Below are positions 24,718 through 32,675 of a DNA stretch of 60,292 nucleotides, piece by piece. The DNA lies in the NCBI RefSeq assembly GCF_018130065.1, contig NZ_JAFCME010000033.1:1-60292 (forward strand), given 5' to 3'. The number at the start of each line of letters is the position of its first letter. The stretch's first letter is position 1. A program made the position numbers and the translations under genes. The notes below the pieces were generated by a model. It saw only the letters and a list, made by a program, of their open reading frames with translations, made no database searches and was not told where the DNA came from. Origin of the DNA: Bradyrhizobium sp. AUGA SZCCT0158. Lineage in GTDB: Bacteria > Pseudomonadota > Alphaproteobacteria > Rhizobiales > Xanthobacteraceae.

Positions 24718-27700
24718 GTGAAGACCAGTATCGCGCGTACATTTGCAGCGTTGAATGCGACTAACGAAGCGATCCTGTACGCAAGATCGCCGGAAGAACT
24801 GTACGAAAAGGTCTGTGAAGCCGCTTTCTCCAGCGGGGACTTCCTGGCGACGGCCGTCTTTTTGCTGGACCCTCATACCAATCTGCTGCGGTTTGCGGCC
24901 GGTTTCGGCGAAGACACCGCAAGGCTGCGCGGCATCGACATTTCGATCGTGGCGGATACGCCTGAGGGCTCCGGGGTTTGCGGGCAGGCCTTTCGCGATC
25001 AGAAGCTCTGCGTCAGCAACGATTATCTCAACGACGCGCATTCGCTGGCCTGGCGCCAGGGTGCCGCTGCCGGACAGGTCGGCGCGGCCGTCGGGTTGCC
25101 GCTGACCCGCAACGGCCGCAGCATCGGCGTCTTCCTCGTCACGCGGCGCGAAGCCGGGTCGATCGATGCCCCCGTCGTCGCATTGCTCGAACGCATGTCG
25201 GCGAACATTTCATTCGCCCTCGACAATTTCGATCATGAAGCGGCGCGCAAGGATGGCGAGCGGACGATGCGGCGTCTGAACCGGATGTTCGGCGCCATCA
25301 GCGCGACCAATGAAGCGATCCTTCGCGCCAAGACCGAACACGAGCTCTACCAGCGCGTTTGCGATGCCGCCGTTTACAGCGGAAAGTCGGTCGCGACGGT
25401 GGTCCTGCTGTCCGAGCCGGATTCAATCTGGCTGAAGCCTGCGGCCGGCAGCGGCGAGAGCCTGGATCTGCTGACCCGGACGCGCTTCTCGATCGATGCC
25501 GACAATGACTACGGTAAGGGCGTTGCCGGTCAGGCGTACCGGACGCAGCGGCTTTGCGTCAACCACGACATCTCGCAGGGTGGCCCGTGGCAGCAGGCCG
25601 GACGCGAGGCCGGCGTCGTCGCCTGCGTCGCCGTGCCCCTGATCAAGGCCGGACAGAGCGTCGGCGTCGTGATGTTCTTTGTCGGCAAGGCATGGGCGGC
25701 GGATGAGGAGATCATCGCGCTGCTGGCGCGGATCGGGGAAAACGTCTCGTTCGCCCTCGAAAACTTTGAACGCGCCAACGCCAAGGCGAAAGCCGACGAA
25801 CAGAAAGAACGGTTGACGCGGATGTTCGCGGCGCTCAGCGCGACCAATGAAGCGATCATGCGGGCCAGGTCGCGCACCGAAATGTTCGAATTGGTATGCA
25901 CGGCCGCGGCACACGGTGGCCGGTTCAATTCGACCAGCATCCTTCTCGTCAGGCCTGACAGCGATTCCTTCAACATGGTTGCCTCGGCCGGGCCGACGGC
26001 GGAAAACGCCCGCCGTCTGAAGGTCTCGACCAGCGCGGCTGTGCCGGGAGGCCGCGGGGTCTGCGGGACGGCGTTCCGTTCCCGGCAGGCCTGCATCAAT
26101 AACGATTTCCTGGCTGGCCCGCGGAACGATGCATTCGATCAGGTCATCAACAGCGACGGTGCAAGGTCGGGCGCCGCGTTCCCGTTGCTGGTCGACGGGC
26201 GGATCGTCGGTGTGATGCTCTTCATTTCCTCGCAGACGGAAACGTTTACCGCGGAGTTTGCCGAACTGCTGCAGCGGCTGGCCGACAATGTGTCTTTTGC
26301 GCTCGAAAGTTTCGATCGCACCGACGAGAAGGCGAAGACCGAGCAGCAGAAGGAGAGCCTGACACGCATGCTCGCGGCGCTGAGCGCGACCAATGAAGCG
26401 ATCGTTCGGGCGGGATCGCGCGACGAACTGTATCAACTGGTTTGCGAGGCGGCGGCAACAGGCGGCAGGTTCACCTCCACCACCATCGCGCTGGCAAGGC
26501 CGGGCAGCGATTTCATGGAAATCGTGGCCGGCGCCGGTCCGACCGGCCAGAGCGCGCGTCAGGTCACCCTGTCGATCAATGAAGCGCATCCGGAAGGGCG
26601 CGGTGTCTGCGGCATCACGTTCCGCACCGGCCAGGCCTGCATCTTCAACGACTATCTTGCGGATCCGAGGGCCGCGGCATTCCACGCCAAGGCCCGCCGG
26701 GAGGGCTCCAGATCGGGCGCCGGTTTTCCGCTGTTGGTGCGAGGGCAGGTGGTCGGCGTCATGCTCTACGTCTCCTTGCACAAGGACGCGTTCACGCCTG
26801 AATTTACCGAGCTCCTGCAACGGCTCGCCGACAACGTATCGTTCTCGCTGGAGACGTTCGAGCGGGCCGACGAAAAGGCGAGGACCGAGGAGCAGAAAGA
26901 ACGCCTGACGCGCATGCTCGCGGCACTCAGCGCGACCAATGAAGCGATCGTGCGGGCGACGACCCGCGCTGAGTTGTTCGATCTGGTGTGCCAGGCCACC
27001 GCAAACGGCGGCAAGTTTACCGCTACTTCCATTGCCCTGACGAGAACGGACAGCGATTATCTGGACATTGTCGCAGCCGCCGGACCGACCGCTGCCAGTT
27101 CGCGCGAGGTGCGGGTGTCCGCCAACAAGGCCCATCCGGAAGGACGCGGGTCCGCCGGCATGGCGATCCGCTCGGGCAAGCCCTGCATCATCAACGACTA
27201 CCTGGCCGACCCGCGCAGCCAGGTGTTCCATGCGCGCGCCCGCAGGGATGGGACCCGTGCGAGTGCCGCCTACCCGCTGCTGGTGCGGGGGCGGGTCGCC
27301 GGCGTCATGATCTTCGTTGCGATCGAGAAGGATACGTTCACGCCGGAGTTCTCCGAACTGCTGCAGCGGCTCATCGACAATGTATCGCTGGCGCTGGAGA
27401 ATTTTGACCGCGCCGACGAAAAGATGCGAGCGGACGAGCGGATCGAGTATCTGGCCTCGCATGACAGCCTGACCAACCTTCCTAACCGCGAGATGTTCAA
27501 CGGGATGCTGCGCCGGGCGATCGATGCCGCGGAGCGCTATCAGCGGTCGTTTGCGGTCCTGTTCATCGATCTCGACCGGTTCAAGGTCATCAACGACTCG
27601 CTGGGCCATGACGCCGGCGACATGCTGCTGGTGGAAATCGGCGGCCGGCTGCGCAACGCATTGCGTTCGAGCGACGTGGTGGCGCGGCTCGGCGGCGACG

Positions 27701-28821
27701 AATTCGTCGTGATCCTGGAGGAAGCCGCCGAACGTCACGAAGTCGAACGCATCGCCGGCGAACTCCTGTCCGTGCTGAGCCAGCCGCTGCAGCTCAGCGG
27801 CCACGAGTGCCACACCACGGCCTCGATCGGCATCGCGATGTATCCGTCTGACGGCGCCGACATGCAGACGCTGACCAAGAACGCCGACATGGCGATGTAT
27901 CTTGCCAAGGAGGACGGCAAGAACAGCTTCCGCTTCTTCACCAGGGAGATCAAGGCGCAGTCGATCGAGCGTCTGACGCTGGAGAGCGCCCTGCGCCGCG
28001 CGCTGGAGCGTGACCAGTTCTCGCTGCACTACCAGCCGAAGGTCGATATGGCGAGCGGTCAGATCACCGGCGTCGAGGCTTTGTTGCGCTGGAACCATCC
28101 CGATCTCGGCCTGGTATCGCCGGGGCAATTCATTCCGCTGGCGGAAGAGACCGGGCTGATCGTGCCGATCGGCCGCTGGGTGCTGACGGAAGCCTGCGCG
28201 CAGAACATGGCCTGGCAACGCCGCGGCCTGCGGCCGGTGACGATGGCCGTCAACCTGTCGCCGCGGCAGTTCGCCGACGCCAATTTGTTGCATGATGTCG
28301 ACGAGGCGTTGCTGGCAAGCGGCATGTCGCCGGTGCTGCTGCAGCTCGAGGTCACCGAAAGCATGGTGATGCGCAACGTTTCGCGGGCGATCAAGGTGCT
28401 CGACGCGATCCAGAACCGCGGCATCCGGCTTGCAATCGACGATTTCGGCACCGGCTATTCGTCGATGTCGCTGATGAAGCAATTCCCGATCGACACCATC
28501 AAGATCGACCGTTCCTTCGTGCGCGATCTGCCTGTTGATTCAGAGGACCAGGCCATCACGCAGGCGATCATCAGCATGGGCAAGGCGCTGGGGATGACCG
28601 TCATCGCCGAGGGCGTCGAGACCATCGAGCAGCAGACGTTCCTGCGCAATCATGCCTGCGATGAAATGCAAGGCTTCCTGTTCTCAAAACCGCTGCCGCC
28701 GCAGCAGATGGCGGATATGCTTCGAGCCGAGCCGCTGCTGGCCTCGCCGCCGCTGCAACCCGACGCCGGCGATGCGCGTCAATCGGCTTCGCCCTCAAGG
28801 CTGGAAAGCACTGTCATCTGA
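24718..28821 (+). CDS. Five-GAF-repeat GGDEF-EAL c-di-GMP enzyme
   Basis: The protein is 1367 residues long, with no signal peptide or membrane segment. Five GAF-type sensory units repeat every 179-182 residues; each opens with a helix carrying ATNEAI (residues 14, 196, 375, 557 and 739). Units 3-5 are most alike and share DNVSF-A-E linkers. The GGDEF domain (about 910-1080) has an intact GGDEF at 992-996 and an inhibitory RxxD site (RSSD) five residues before it. The EAL domain (about 1090-1345) keeps EALLRW (E1120), DDFGTGYSS, KIDRSF, IAEGVET and QGFLFSKP. Both synthesis and breakdown of c-di-GMP therefore look possible. GTG at 24718 follows GGGAG; TTG at 24694 is an alternative. The polysaccharide locus next door is a likely target process. 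Confidence 0.93.
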   Translation: MKTSIARTFAALNATNEAILYARSPEELYEKVCEAAFSSGDFLATAVFLLDPHTNLLRFAAGFGEDTARLRGIDISIVADTPEGSGVCGQAFRDQKLCVSNDYLNDAHSLAWRQGAAAGQVGAAVGLPLTRNGRSIGVFLVTRREAGSIDAPVVALLERMSANISFALDNFDHEAARKDGERTMRRLNRMFGAISATNEAILRAKTEHELYQRVCDAAVYSGKSVATVVLLSEPDSIWLKPAAGSGESLDLLTRTRFSIDADNDYGKGVAGQAYRTQRLCVNHDISQGGPWQQAGREAGVVACVAVPLIKAGQSVGVVMFFVGKAWAADEEIIALLARIGENVSFALENFERANAKAKADEQKERLTRMFAALSATNEAIMRARSRTEMFELVCTAAAHGGRFNSTSILLVRPDSDSFNMVASAGPTAENARRLKVSTSAAVPGGRGVCGTAFRSRQACINNDFLAGPRNDAFDQVINSDGARSGAAFPLLVDGRIVGVMLFISSQTETFTAEFAELLQRLADNVSFALESFDRTDEKAKTEQQKESLTRMLAALSATNEAIVRAGSRDELYQLVCEAAATGGRFTSTTIALARPGSDFMEIVAGAGPTGQSARQVTLSINEAHPEGRGVCGITFRTGQACIFNDYLADPRAAAFHAKARREGSRSGAGFPLLVRGQVVGVMLYVSLHKDAFTPEFTELLQRLADNVSFSLETFERADEKARTEEQKERLTRMLAALSATNEAIVRATTRAELFDLVCQATANGGKFTATSIALTRTDSDYLDIVAAAGPTAASSREVRVSANKAHPEGRGSAGMAIRSGKPCIINDYLADPRSQVFHARARRDGTRASAAYPLLVRGRVAGVMIFVAIEKDTFTPEFSELLQRLIDNVSLALENFDRADEKMRADERIEYLASHDSLTNLPNREMFNGMLRRAIDAAERYQRSFAVLFIDLDRFKVINDSLGHDAGDMLLVEIGGRLRNALRSSDVVARLGGDEFVVILEEAAERHEVERIAGELLSVLSQPLQLSGHECHTTASIGIAMYPSDGADMQTLTKNADMAMYLAKEDGKNSFRFFTREIKAQSIERLTLESALRRALERDQFSLHYQPKVDMASGQITGVEALLRWNHPDLGLVSPGQFIPLAEETGLIVPIGRWVLTEACAQNMAWQRRGLRPVTMAVNLSPRQFADANLLHDVDEALLASGMSPVLLQLEVTESMVMRNVSRAIKVLDAIQNRGIRLAIDDFGTGYSSMSLMKQFPIDTIKIDRSFVRDLPVDSEDQAITQAIISMGKALGMTVIAEGVETIEQQTFLRNHACDEMQGFLFSKPLPPQQMADMLRAEPLLASPPLQPDAGDARQSASPSRLESTVI

Positions 28822-29136
28822 CGGCTGCGCATGCAAATCGCGCACGTCGGAGTCCGTGGACCTCACCTTGCGCGAAAAGTCATAGGGCCAGGGCTGGATG
28901 ACCTGCCCAGCCAGGGAATGGAACAGGACGCCCGCGCCGTCGGCGTAAGTCGCGCCATCGGGCAAACCCAATCTGGCGCTCCAACGCGCCGGCAGCGCCT
29001 GGGCGATATCCCGTACCTCGACCGCCGGTCCCCACCACCAGGCTGGAGCGGGCGGCCGGTCATCCTCAGCGAGGGCGCGCCATCGCCCAAATTCGACGAC
29101 AACGCGCTCAAATTGCAGTTTTGCCGCCGGATGCAT
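28795..29136 (-). CDS. Small conserved-looking protein of unknown function
   Basis: The 113-residue protein is rich in tryptophan and proline (PPAPAWWWGPAVEV, then GVLFHSLAGQVIQPWPYDF). No motif that I can name is present, nor signal peptide or membrane helix. The composition is that of a folded soluble protein. It overlaps the end of the GGDEF-EAL gene by 27 bp on the opposite strand. The repeated tryptophans and the stable frame argue for a real gene, but it is not recognised. Confidence 0.55.
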   Translation of the reverse strand: MHPAAKLQFERVVVEFGRWRALAEDDRPPAPAWWWGPAVEVRDIAQALPARWSARLGLPDGATYADGAGVLFHSLAGQVIQPWPYDFSRKVRSTDSDVRDLHAQPSDDSAFQP

Positions 29137-29200
29137 CGGAAGGCCCTGTTATCTTGCCGATGATAACTTCATCCGCAGCCGGCACAATACATGGTCAGGG

Positions 29201-29440
29201 TTACTGCCTGCCGTGTTGCCAGTGTGACGTCACATCCGCGCCTGATTTGTTGAGGTGAACGTGCTGGTCGACGTGATCGACCCAATCCACCGGAATGAAG
29301 TGATGGTGCTGGCCGTCCGGCGAACTCTGCTTGGTCAGCTTGATCTTGTCGGGTCCCTCGAGGTGATCGACCTTTCCGACGGTCTTCTTGTCGGACGAGA
29401 TGACATCCATATGTTCCTTGATCTGCGAAGCGACCGCCAT
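29201..29440 (-). CDS. DUF2171-family small protein
   Basis: The 79-residue soluble protein is of the PRC-barrel-like DUF2171 type: IKEHMDVISSDKKTVGKVDH, then LEGPDKIKLTKQ, ending in HHHFIPVDWVDHVDQHVHL. Rhizobial genomes carry several copies, some near stress genes; no biochemical role is known. ATG at 29440 is preferred because GGAGA lies 7 nt upstream and the conserved region starts there. The histidine-rich centre could bind a metal, but that is a guess. Confidence 0.8.
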   Translation of the reverse strand: MAVASQIKEHMDVISSDKKTVGKVDHLEGPDKIKLTKQSSPDGQHHHFIPVDWVDHVDQHVHLNKSGADVTSHWQHGRQ

Positions 29441-29776
29441 GTTGCGTCTCCGTTGAATGAACAGGCATTTGAAACGCGCCAATTCCGGAAAGGTTGCTGA
29501 TGCCCGTGGCTCTTGAACAAATGTTCCCAAGCCACCTTAACCGTTCGGTAACCATAGCTTCGCTTATCCATGGTTCCACGGGAGCACAGGCATCACTTGC
29601 ACGAAATTGATCGCCGGAATGCCGCTGCCGTTTCATGGCTTCGTCATGGGATCGAGCGCGGGTTTCATCAATCACTGTTTATCTTAACAGCGAAGCGTTG
29701 TTTGAAGCCCTCAAGCGATCATCTATTATATCAATCTGATCGGGATCGACCCCGATCGCCGGTCACACAAGACATC
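29441..29776. promoter_or_regulatory. 336-bp divergent region with CtrA-like site and inverted repeat
   Basis: No gene is seen. TTAA-N7-GTAAC at 29537-29552 is one mismatch from the CtrA consensus. GATCGGG-N6-CCCGATC at 29738-29757 is a perfect inverted repeat 19 bp before the next gene's ATG. The middle section (29670-29740) is unusually AT-rich and probably holds the promoter. Confidence 0.4.
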
Positions 29777-30742
29777 ATGACGGGAAGTGGCGTGACTAAA
29801 AGCGTAGCATTGATGACCCCGACCTATCGCGGCGATCTCGATCGCTTCGAATTGCTCTGCGAGAGTCTCGATCGGTTCGTCAGCGGATACGAACGGCATT
29901 ACGTCATCGTCAATGACGACGACCTGCCGTATTTTGCCCGGTTCGAAAATAGCCGCCGCACCGTGCTGCCGAGCTCGCGCTTCTTGCCGTCCTGGCTGAG
30001 GGCATTGCCGCCGTTTGTCTCGCGCAAGGGGCGCAGGACGTGGTGGTCGTTCCGGTCGGGCCCGCTGCACGGCTGGCATATCCAGCAGCTTCTCAAGATC
30101 GCGGGCGCCTTGCACCTGCCGCATCAGCGCTATTGCATCGTCGATTCCGATAACACGTTCTTTCGTCCGTTCGATGTCGCCGCCTATGCCGGCGCGGACT
30201 TGACCCCGCTCTATGTCGATCGTCTGGCGATTCCGGCCGATAAGCCGTCGCATAATGTCTGGGTCCGAAACAGCGATCGCCTTTTGGGCGGCAGCCCCAC
30301 CGCGTTCCCGGCCGACGACTATATCGGCAACGTGCTCGTCTGGGACAGATCGACCTTGCGCGACATGACCGCCACGATCGAAGCGGTCACCGGAATGCCG
30401 TGGGCGGTGGCGCTCGGCAAGACGCGCTCGTTCTCCGAGTACATCCTCTATGGGTACTTTGTGAACCAGTCGCCGACCCACCGGGCGACGCACCGGCTGA
30501 CCACGCAAAGCCTGGCGACTTCCTACTGGGAGCCGGATCAGCTGGATGAAAAAGCGGTGGTCGCCATGATCGAGAAGTCGCCGCCTGACGTCGTCGCACT
30601 TTGCATCGAGTCGTTCTCGGCAACCCCGGTATCGCTTATCCGCAAGGTCGCGGGTTTGTCGAATAACGACGCGCCGTTGCAGCCGCAAGGTCCCGCTTCG
30701 GCGCAGGGCGCGAACGCGGTCATGACCAGGGAAGCCGTCTGA
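29777..30742 (+). CDS. Glycosyltransferase-like protein (DUF6492 type) with DxD motif
   Basis: The 321-residue protein begins VALMTPTYRGDLDRFELL, like GT-A nucleotide-sugar transferases. It has D123-S-D125 in RYCIVDSDNTFFR, the expected metal/nucleotide-sugar site, and a conserved HGWHIQQLLKIAGA helix before it. It resembles DUF6492 proteins of polysaccharide loci; sugar and acceptor are unknown. ATG 29777 has no strong ribosome-binding site, whereas GTG at 29792 follows GGGAAG and may be the true start. It opens the polysaccharide locus and converges on galE. Confidence 0.75.
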   Translation: MTGSGVTKSVALMTPTYRGDLDRFELLCESLDRFVSGYERHYVIVNDDDLPYFARFENSRRTVLPSSRFLPSWLRALPPFVSRKGRRTWWSFRSGPLHGWHIQQLLKIAGALHLPHQRYCIVDSDNTFFRPFDVAAYAGADLTPLYVDRLAIPADKPSHNVWVRNSDRLLGGSPTAFPADDYIGNVLVWDRSTLRDMTATIEAVTGMPWAVALGKTRSFSEYILYGYFVNQSPTHRATHRLTTQSLATSYWEPDQLDEKAVVAMIEKSPPDVVALCIESFSATPVSLIRKVAGLSNNDAPLQPQGPASAQGANAVMTREAV

Positions 30743-30791
30743 GGCGTCGGACGGCCGTGCCTGCAACAGTTTCCACCTAGACCTTCGCCGC

Positions 30792-30850
30792 TTAGCCCAA
30801 CAGCCGGGCGGCATTGCCGCCGGTGGACCGCTTTTGTGCGAACTCAGCCG
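30792..30850 (-). pseudogene. Possible C-terminal remnant of an amidohydrolase gene
   Basis: Directly behind the galE stop, the minus strand reads AEFAQKRSTGGNAARLLG and then a TAA at 30794-30792. The ending GNAARLLG is a common C-terminus of amidohydrolase-2 proteins. No start or upstream body exists because galE occupies the sequence. It looks like a fossil left by recombination, but it is short and chance resemblance is possible. Confidence 0.3.
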
Positions 30851-31854
30851 GTCTTGAGCGGGTGAGCTGTCTTGTGCCAGGCCCAGGCGGTGCGGATGAT
30901 GGTCGCTAGATCCGAATAAGCGGGGCGAAAGTGCAATGTTTCGCGCGCGGCGGAAGCGTCCGCGACCAGATAGGTCGGGTCGCCGGCGCGGCGTGGCTTG
31001 ACGACGTGCGGCACCTCGCGCCCGGTCTCGCTCGCGATCGCCGCGAGGATCTCCCGCACCGAAAATCCCTTGCCGGTGCCGAGATTGAAGACGCCGCCGG
31101 AATGCCCATCGAGCAGGAGCTTCAGCGCCAGCACATGGGCGGCGGCAAGGTCGGTGACATGGATGTAGTCGCGGATCGCGGTGCCGTCCGGCGTCGCGTA
31201 ATCGTCGCCGAATACCGCAAAATCCGGCACGTGTCCCTGCAGCGCCATCATCGCGCGCGGAATGAGATGGGTTTCCACCTCGCGCTGCTCGCCGATGCCG
31301 CCGGCGGGATCGGCGCCGCTGGCGTTGAAATAGCGCAGCGCGAACGAGCCGAGCCCGTAGGCCCCGCGATAATCTGATAGCACGCGCTCGATCATCCATT
31401 TCGAGGCGCCATAGGGATTGATCGGCGCGCAGGGATAGTTTTCGGGCAGCGCCTTGCTGTCGGCATTGCCATAGACGGCGCCGGTCGACGAGAATACCAG
31501 GCGGCTGCAGCCGGCCTCGCGCATCGCATCCAGCAGCGCCAGCGTGCCGGCGAGGTTGTTGACGTAGTATTTCTGCGGGTCGACCACGGATTCGCCGACC
31601 AGGCTGGACGCGGCGAAATGCATGACCGCGACGATGTCGTGCTCGGCGAAGGCGCGCGCCAGCGTGGCCTTGTCGGCGATGTCGCCGGTAACCAGCGCAC
31701 CCGCGACGAAGCTGTGATGGCCGGTCGAGAAATTGTCGTAGCAAACGGGGAGATAACCAGCCGCATCAAGCGCCCGGCAGCAATGCGAGCCGATATAGCC
31801 CGCGCCGCCCGTGACCAGGATGGCCGGACGATCGCTCGCCAGACCGGCGCCCAT
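30844..31854 (-). CDS. galE: UDP-glucose 4-epimerase
   Basis: The 336-residue short-chain-dehydrogenase-fold epimerase interconverts UDP-glucose and UDP-galactose. NAD-binding GGAGYIGS lies at 16-23. SSTGAVYG and the catalytic YGASK are present, with ALRYFNASGADP and the C-terminal region HFRPAYSDLATIIRTAWAW as in GalE. The start ATG (31854-31852) overlaps the WecG-like stop by one base, so the genes are translationally coupled. It supplies UDP-galactose (or UDP-GalNAc) for the polymer made by this locus. Confidence 0.95.
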   Translation of the reverse strand: MGAGLASDRPAILVTGGAGYIGSHCCRALDAAGYLPVCYDNFSTGHHSFVAGALVTGDIADKATLARAFAEHDIVAVMHFAASSLVGESVVDPQKYYVNNLAGTLALLDAMREAGCSRLVFSSTGAVYGNADSKALPENYPCAPINPYGASKWMIERVLSDYRGAYGLGSFALRYFNASGADPAGGIGEQREVETHLIPRAMMALQGHVPDFAVFGDDYATPDGTAIRDYIHVTDLAAAHVLALKLLLDGHSGGVFNLGTGKGFSVREILAAIASETGREVPHVVKPRRAGDPTYLVADASAARETLHFRPAYSDLATIIRTAWAWHKTAHPLKTG

Positions 31855-32675
31855 CAGTCCCGGGCCCGTTCGGTGGCCGAAGGCCGGCTCTTGTTGAACA
31901 GCAGATAGAGCGCGCGCGGATTGGTGGTGAAATAGCGCCAGAACAGCCGGCGCGGCTCCAGCCAGATGCGCCAGGCCCATTCGAGCCCTACCGCCTGCAT
32001 CCAATACGGAGCGCGGGCCCGGCTGCCCGACAGGAAGTTGAACAGTCCGCCAGAGGTCTTGATCACGCCGACCTTGAACAGGCGCGAGGTGTATTCCTCG
32101 ACAAAGGCCTGCTCATAGGGAACGCCAAGCGCAAGCCAGAGGTAATCGGGCGCCAGCTCGTTGATTTCGTCGACCTTGGCCCGCAGCGCGTCGCCGCGGA
32201 GGAAGCCGTGCGAATGTCCGATGATCTTCAGGTCCGGATAGCGCTTGCGAACATTGGCGACGGCAGCGGCGTTCTCCGCCTCATCGGCGCCGAACATGTA
32301 GAAGGTCAATCCGGCCGCCTGCGCCTTGCGGGCGACGACGTGGAACAGGTCGGTGGTTGCGACCCGCTCGGGGAGCGGCGTCGACGATTTCAACCGCGAC
32401 ACCGTCACGAGCGGCTGGCCGTCGGCATTGATCAGATCGGCGGAGCGAAACAGCCGGTCGGTCATCGGTTCGGTGGAGCAGCGCGCCAGCACCTCGCCAT
32501 TGGCCGAGGTGAGATACAGCGGACGAGCGAGCCGGCGTTGCGGGAACACCATCTCGATCATGAAGTCCGCGGTCTGCTCAAGGTCGAGCACGGCAAGCCG
32601 CAGCCCGCCCAGTGTGATTCGGGGAACGCCGGCAGTAGCGGCTCTCCCGAGGGGATTCAAGCGACGCTCACGCAT
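31854..32675 (-). CDS. WecG/TagA/CpsF-family glycosyltransferase
   Basis: The 273-residue GT26-family enzyme typically transfers ManNAc(A) or glucose to a lipid-linked sugar at the inner face of the membrane. Family marks are TSANGEVLARC, SADLINADGQPLV, FYMFGADEAENAAAVANVRKRY and LWLALGVPYEQAFVEEY, then GGLFNFLSG. The ATG at 32675 lies inside the end of the Wzc-like gene (8-bp overlap), so it is coupled to it. The C-terminus is long and basic (EPRRLFWRYFTTNP), probably membrane-associated. Confidence 0.9.
   Translation of the reverse strand: MRERRLNPLGRAATAGVPRITLGGLRLAVLDLEQTADFMIEMVFPQRRLARPLYLTSANGEVLARCSTEPMTDRLFRSADLINADGQPLVTVSRLKSSTPLPERVATTDLFHVVARKAQAAGLTFYMFGADEAENAAAVANVRKRYPDLKIIGHSHGFLRGDALRAKVDEINELAPDYLWLALGVPYEQAFVEEYTSRLFKVGVIKTSGGLFNFLSGSRARAPYWMQAVGLEWAWRIWLEPRRLFWRYFTTNPRALYLLFNKSRPSATERARD

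Noticed and set aside
24718..27420. GAF-coding DNA as a tandem repeat or mobile element
   Set aside because: The periodicity follows protein domains with diverged DNA, so it is intragenic domain duplication rather than a separate element.
25423..28482. Open frame of more than 1000 codons on the minus strand opposite the GGDEF-EAL gene
   Set aside because: It is the antisense of a strongly conserved multidomain protein. The translation is low-complexity, rich in R, H and Q, with no domain, and arises from GC-biased third positions.
29726..31744. Minus-strand frame of about 670 codons spanning galE and the DxD glycosyltransferase-like gene
   Set aside because: It crosses two real genes in other frames and has arginine-rich composition only.
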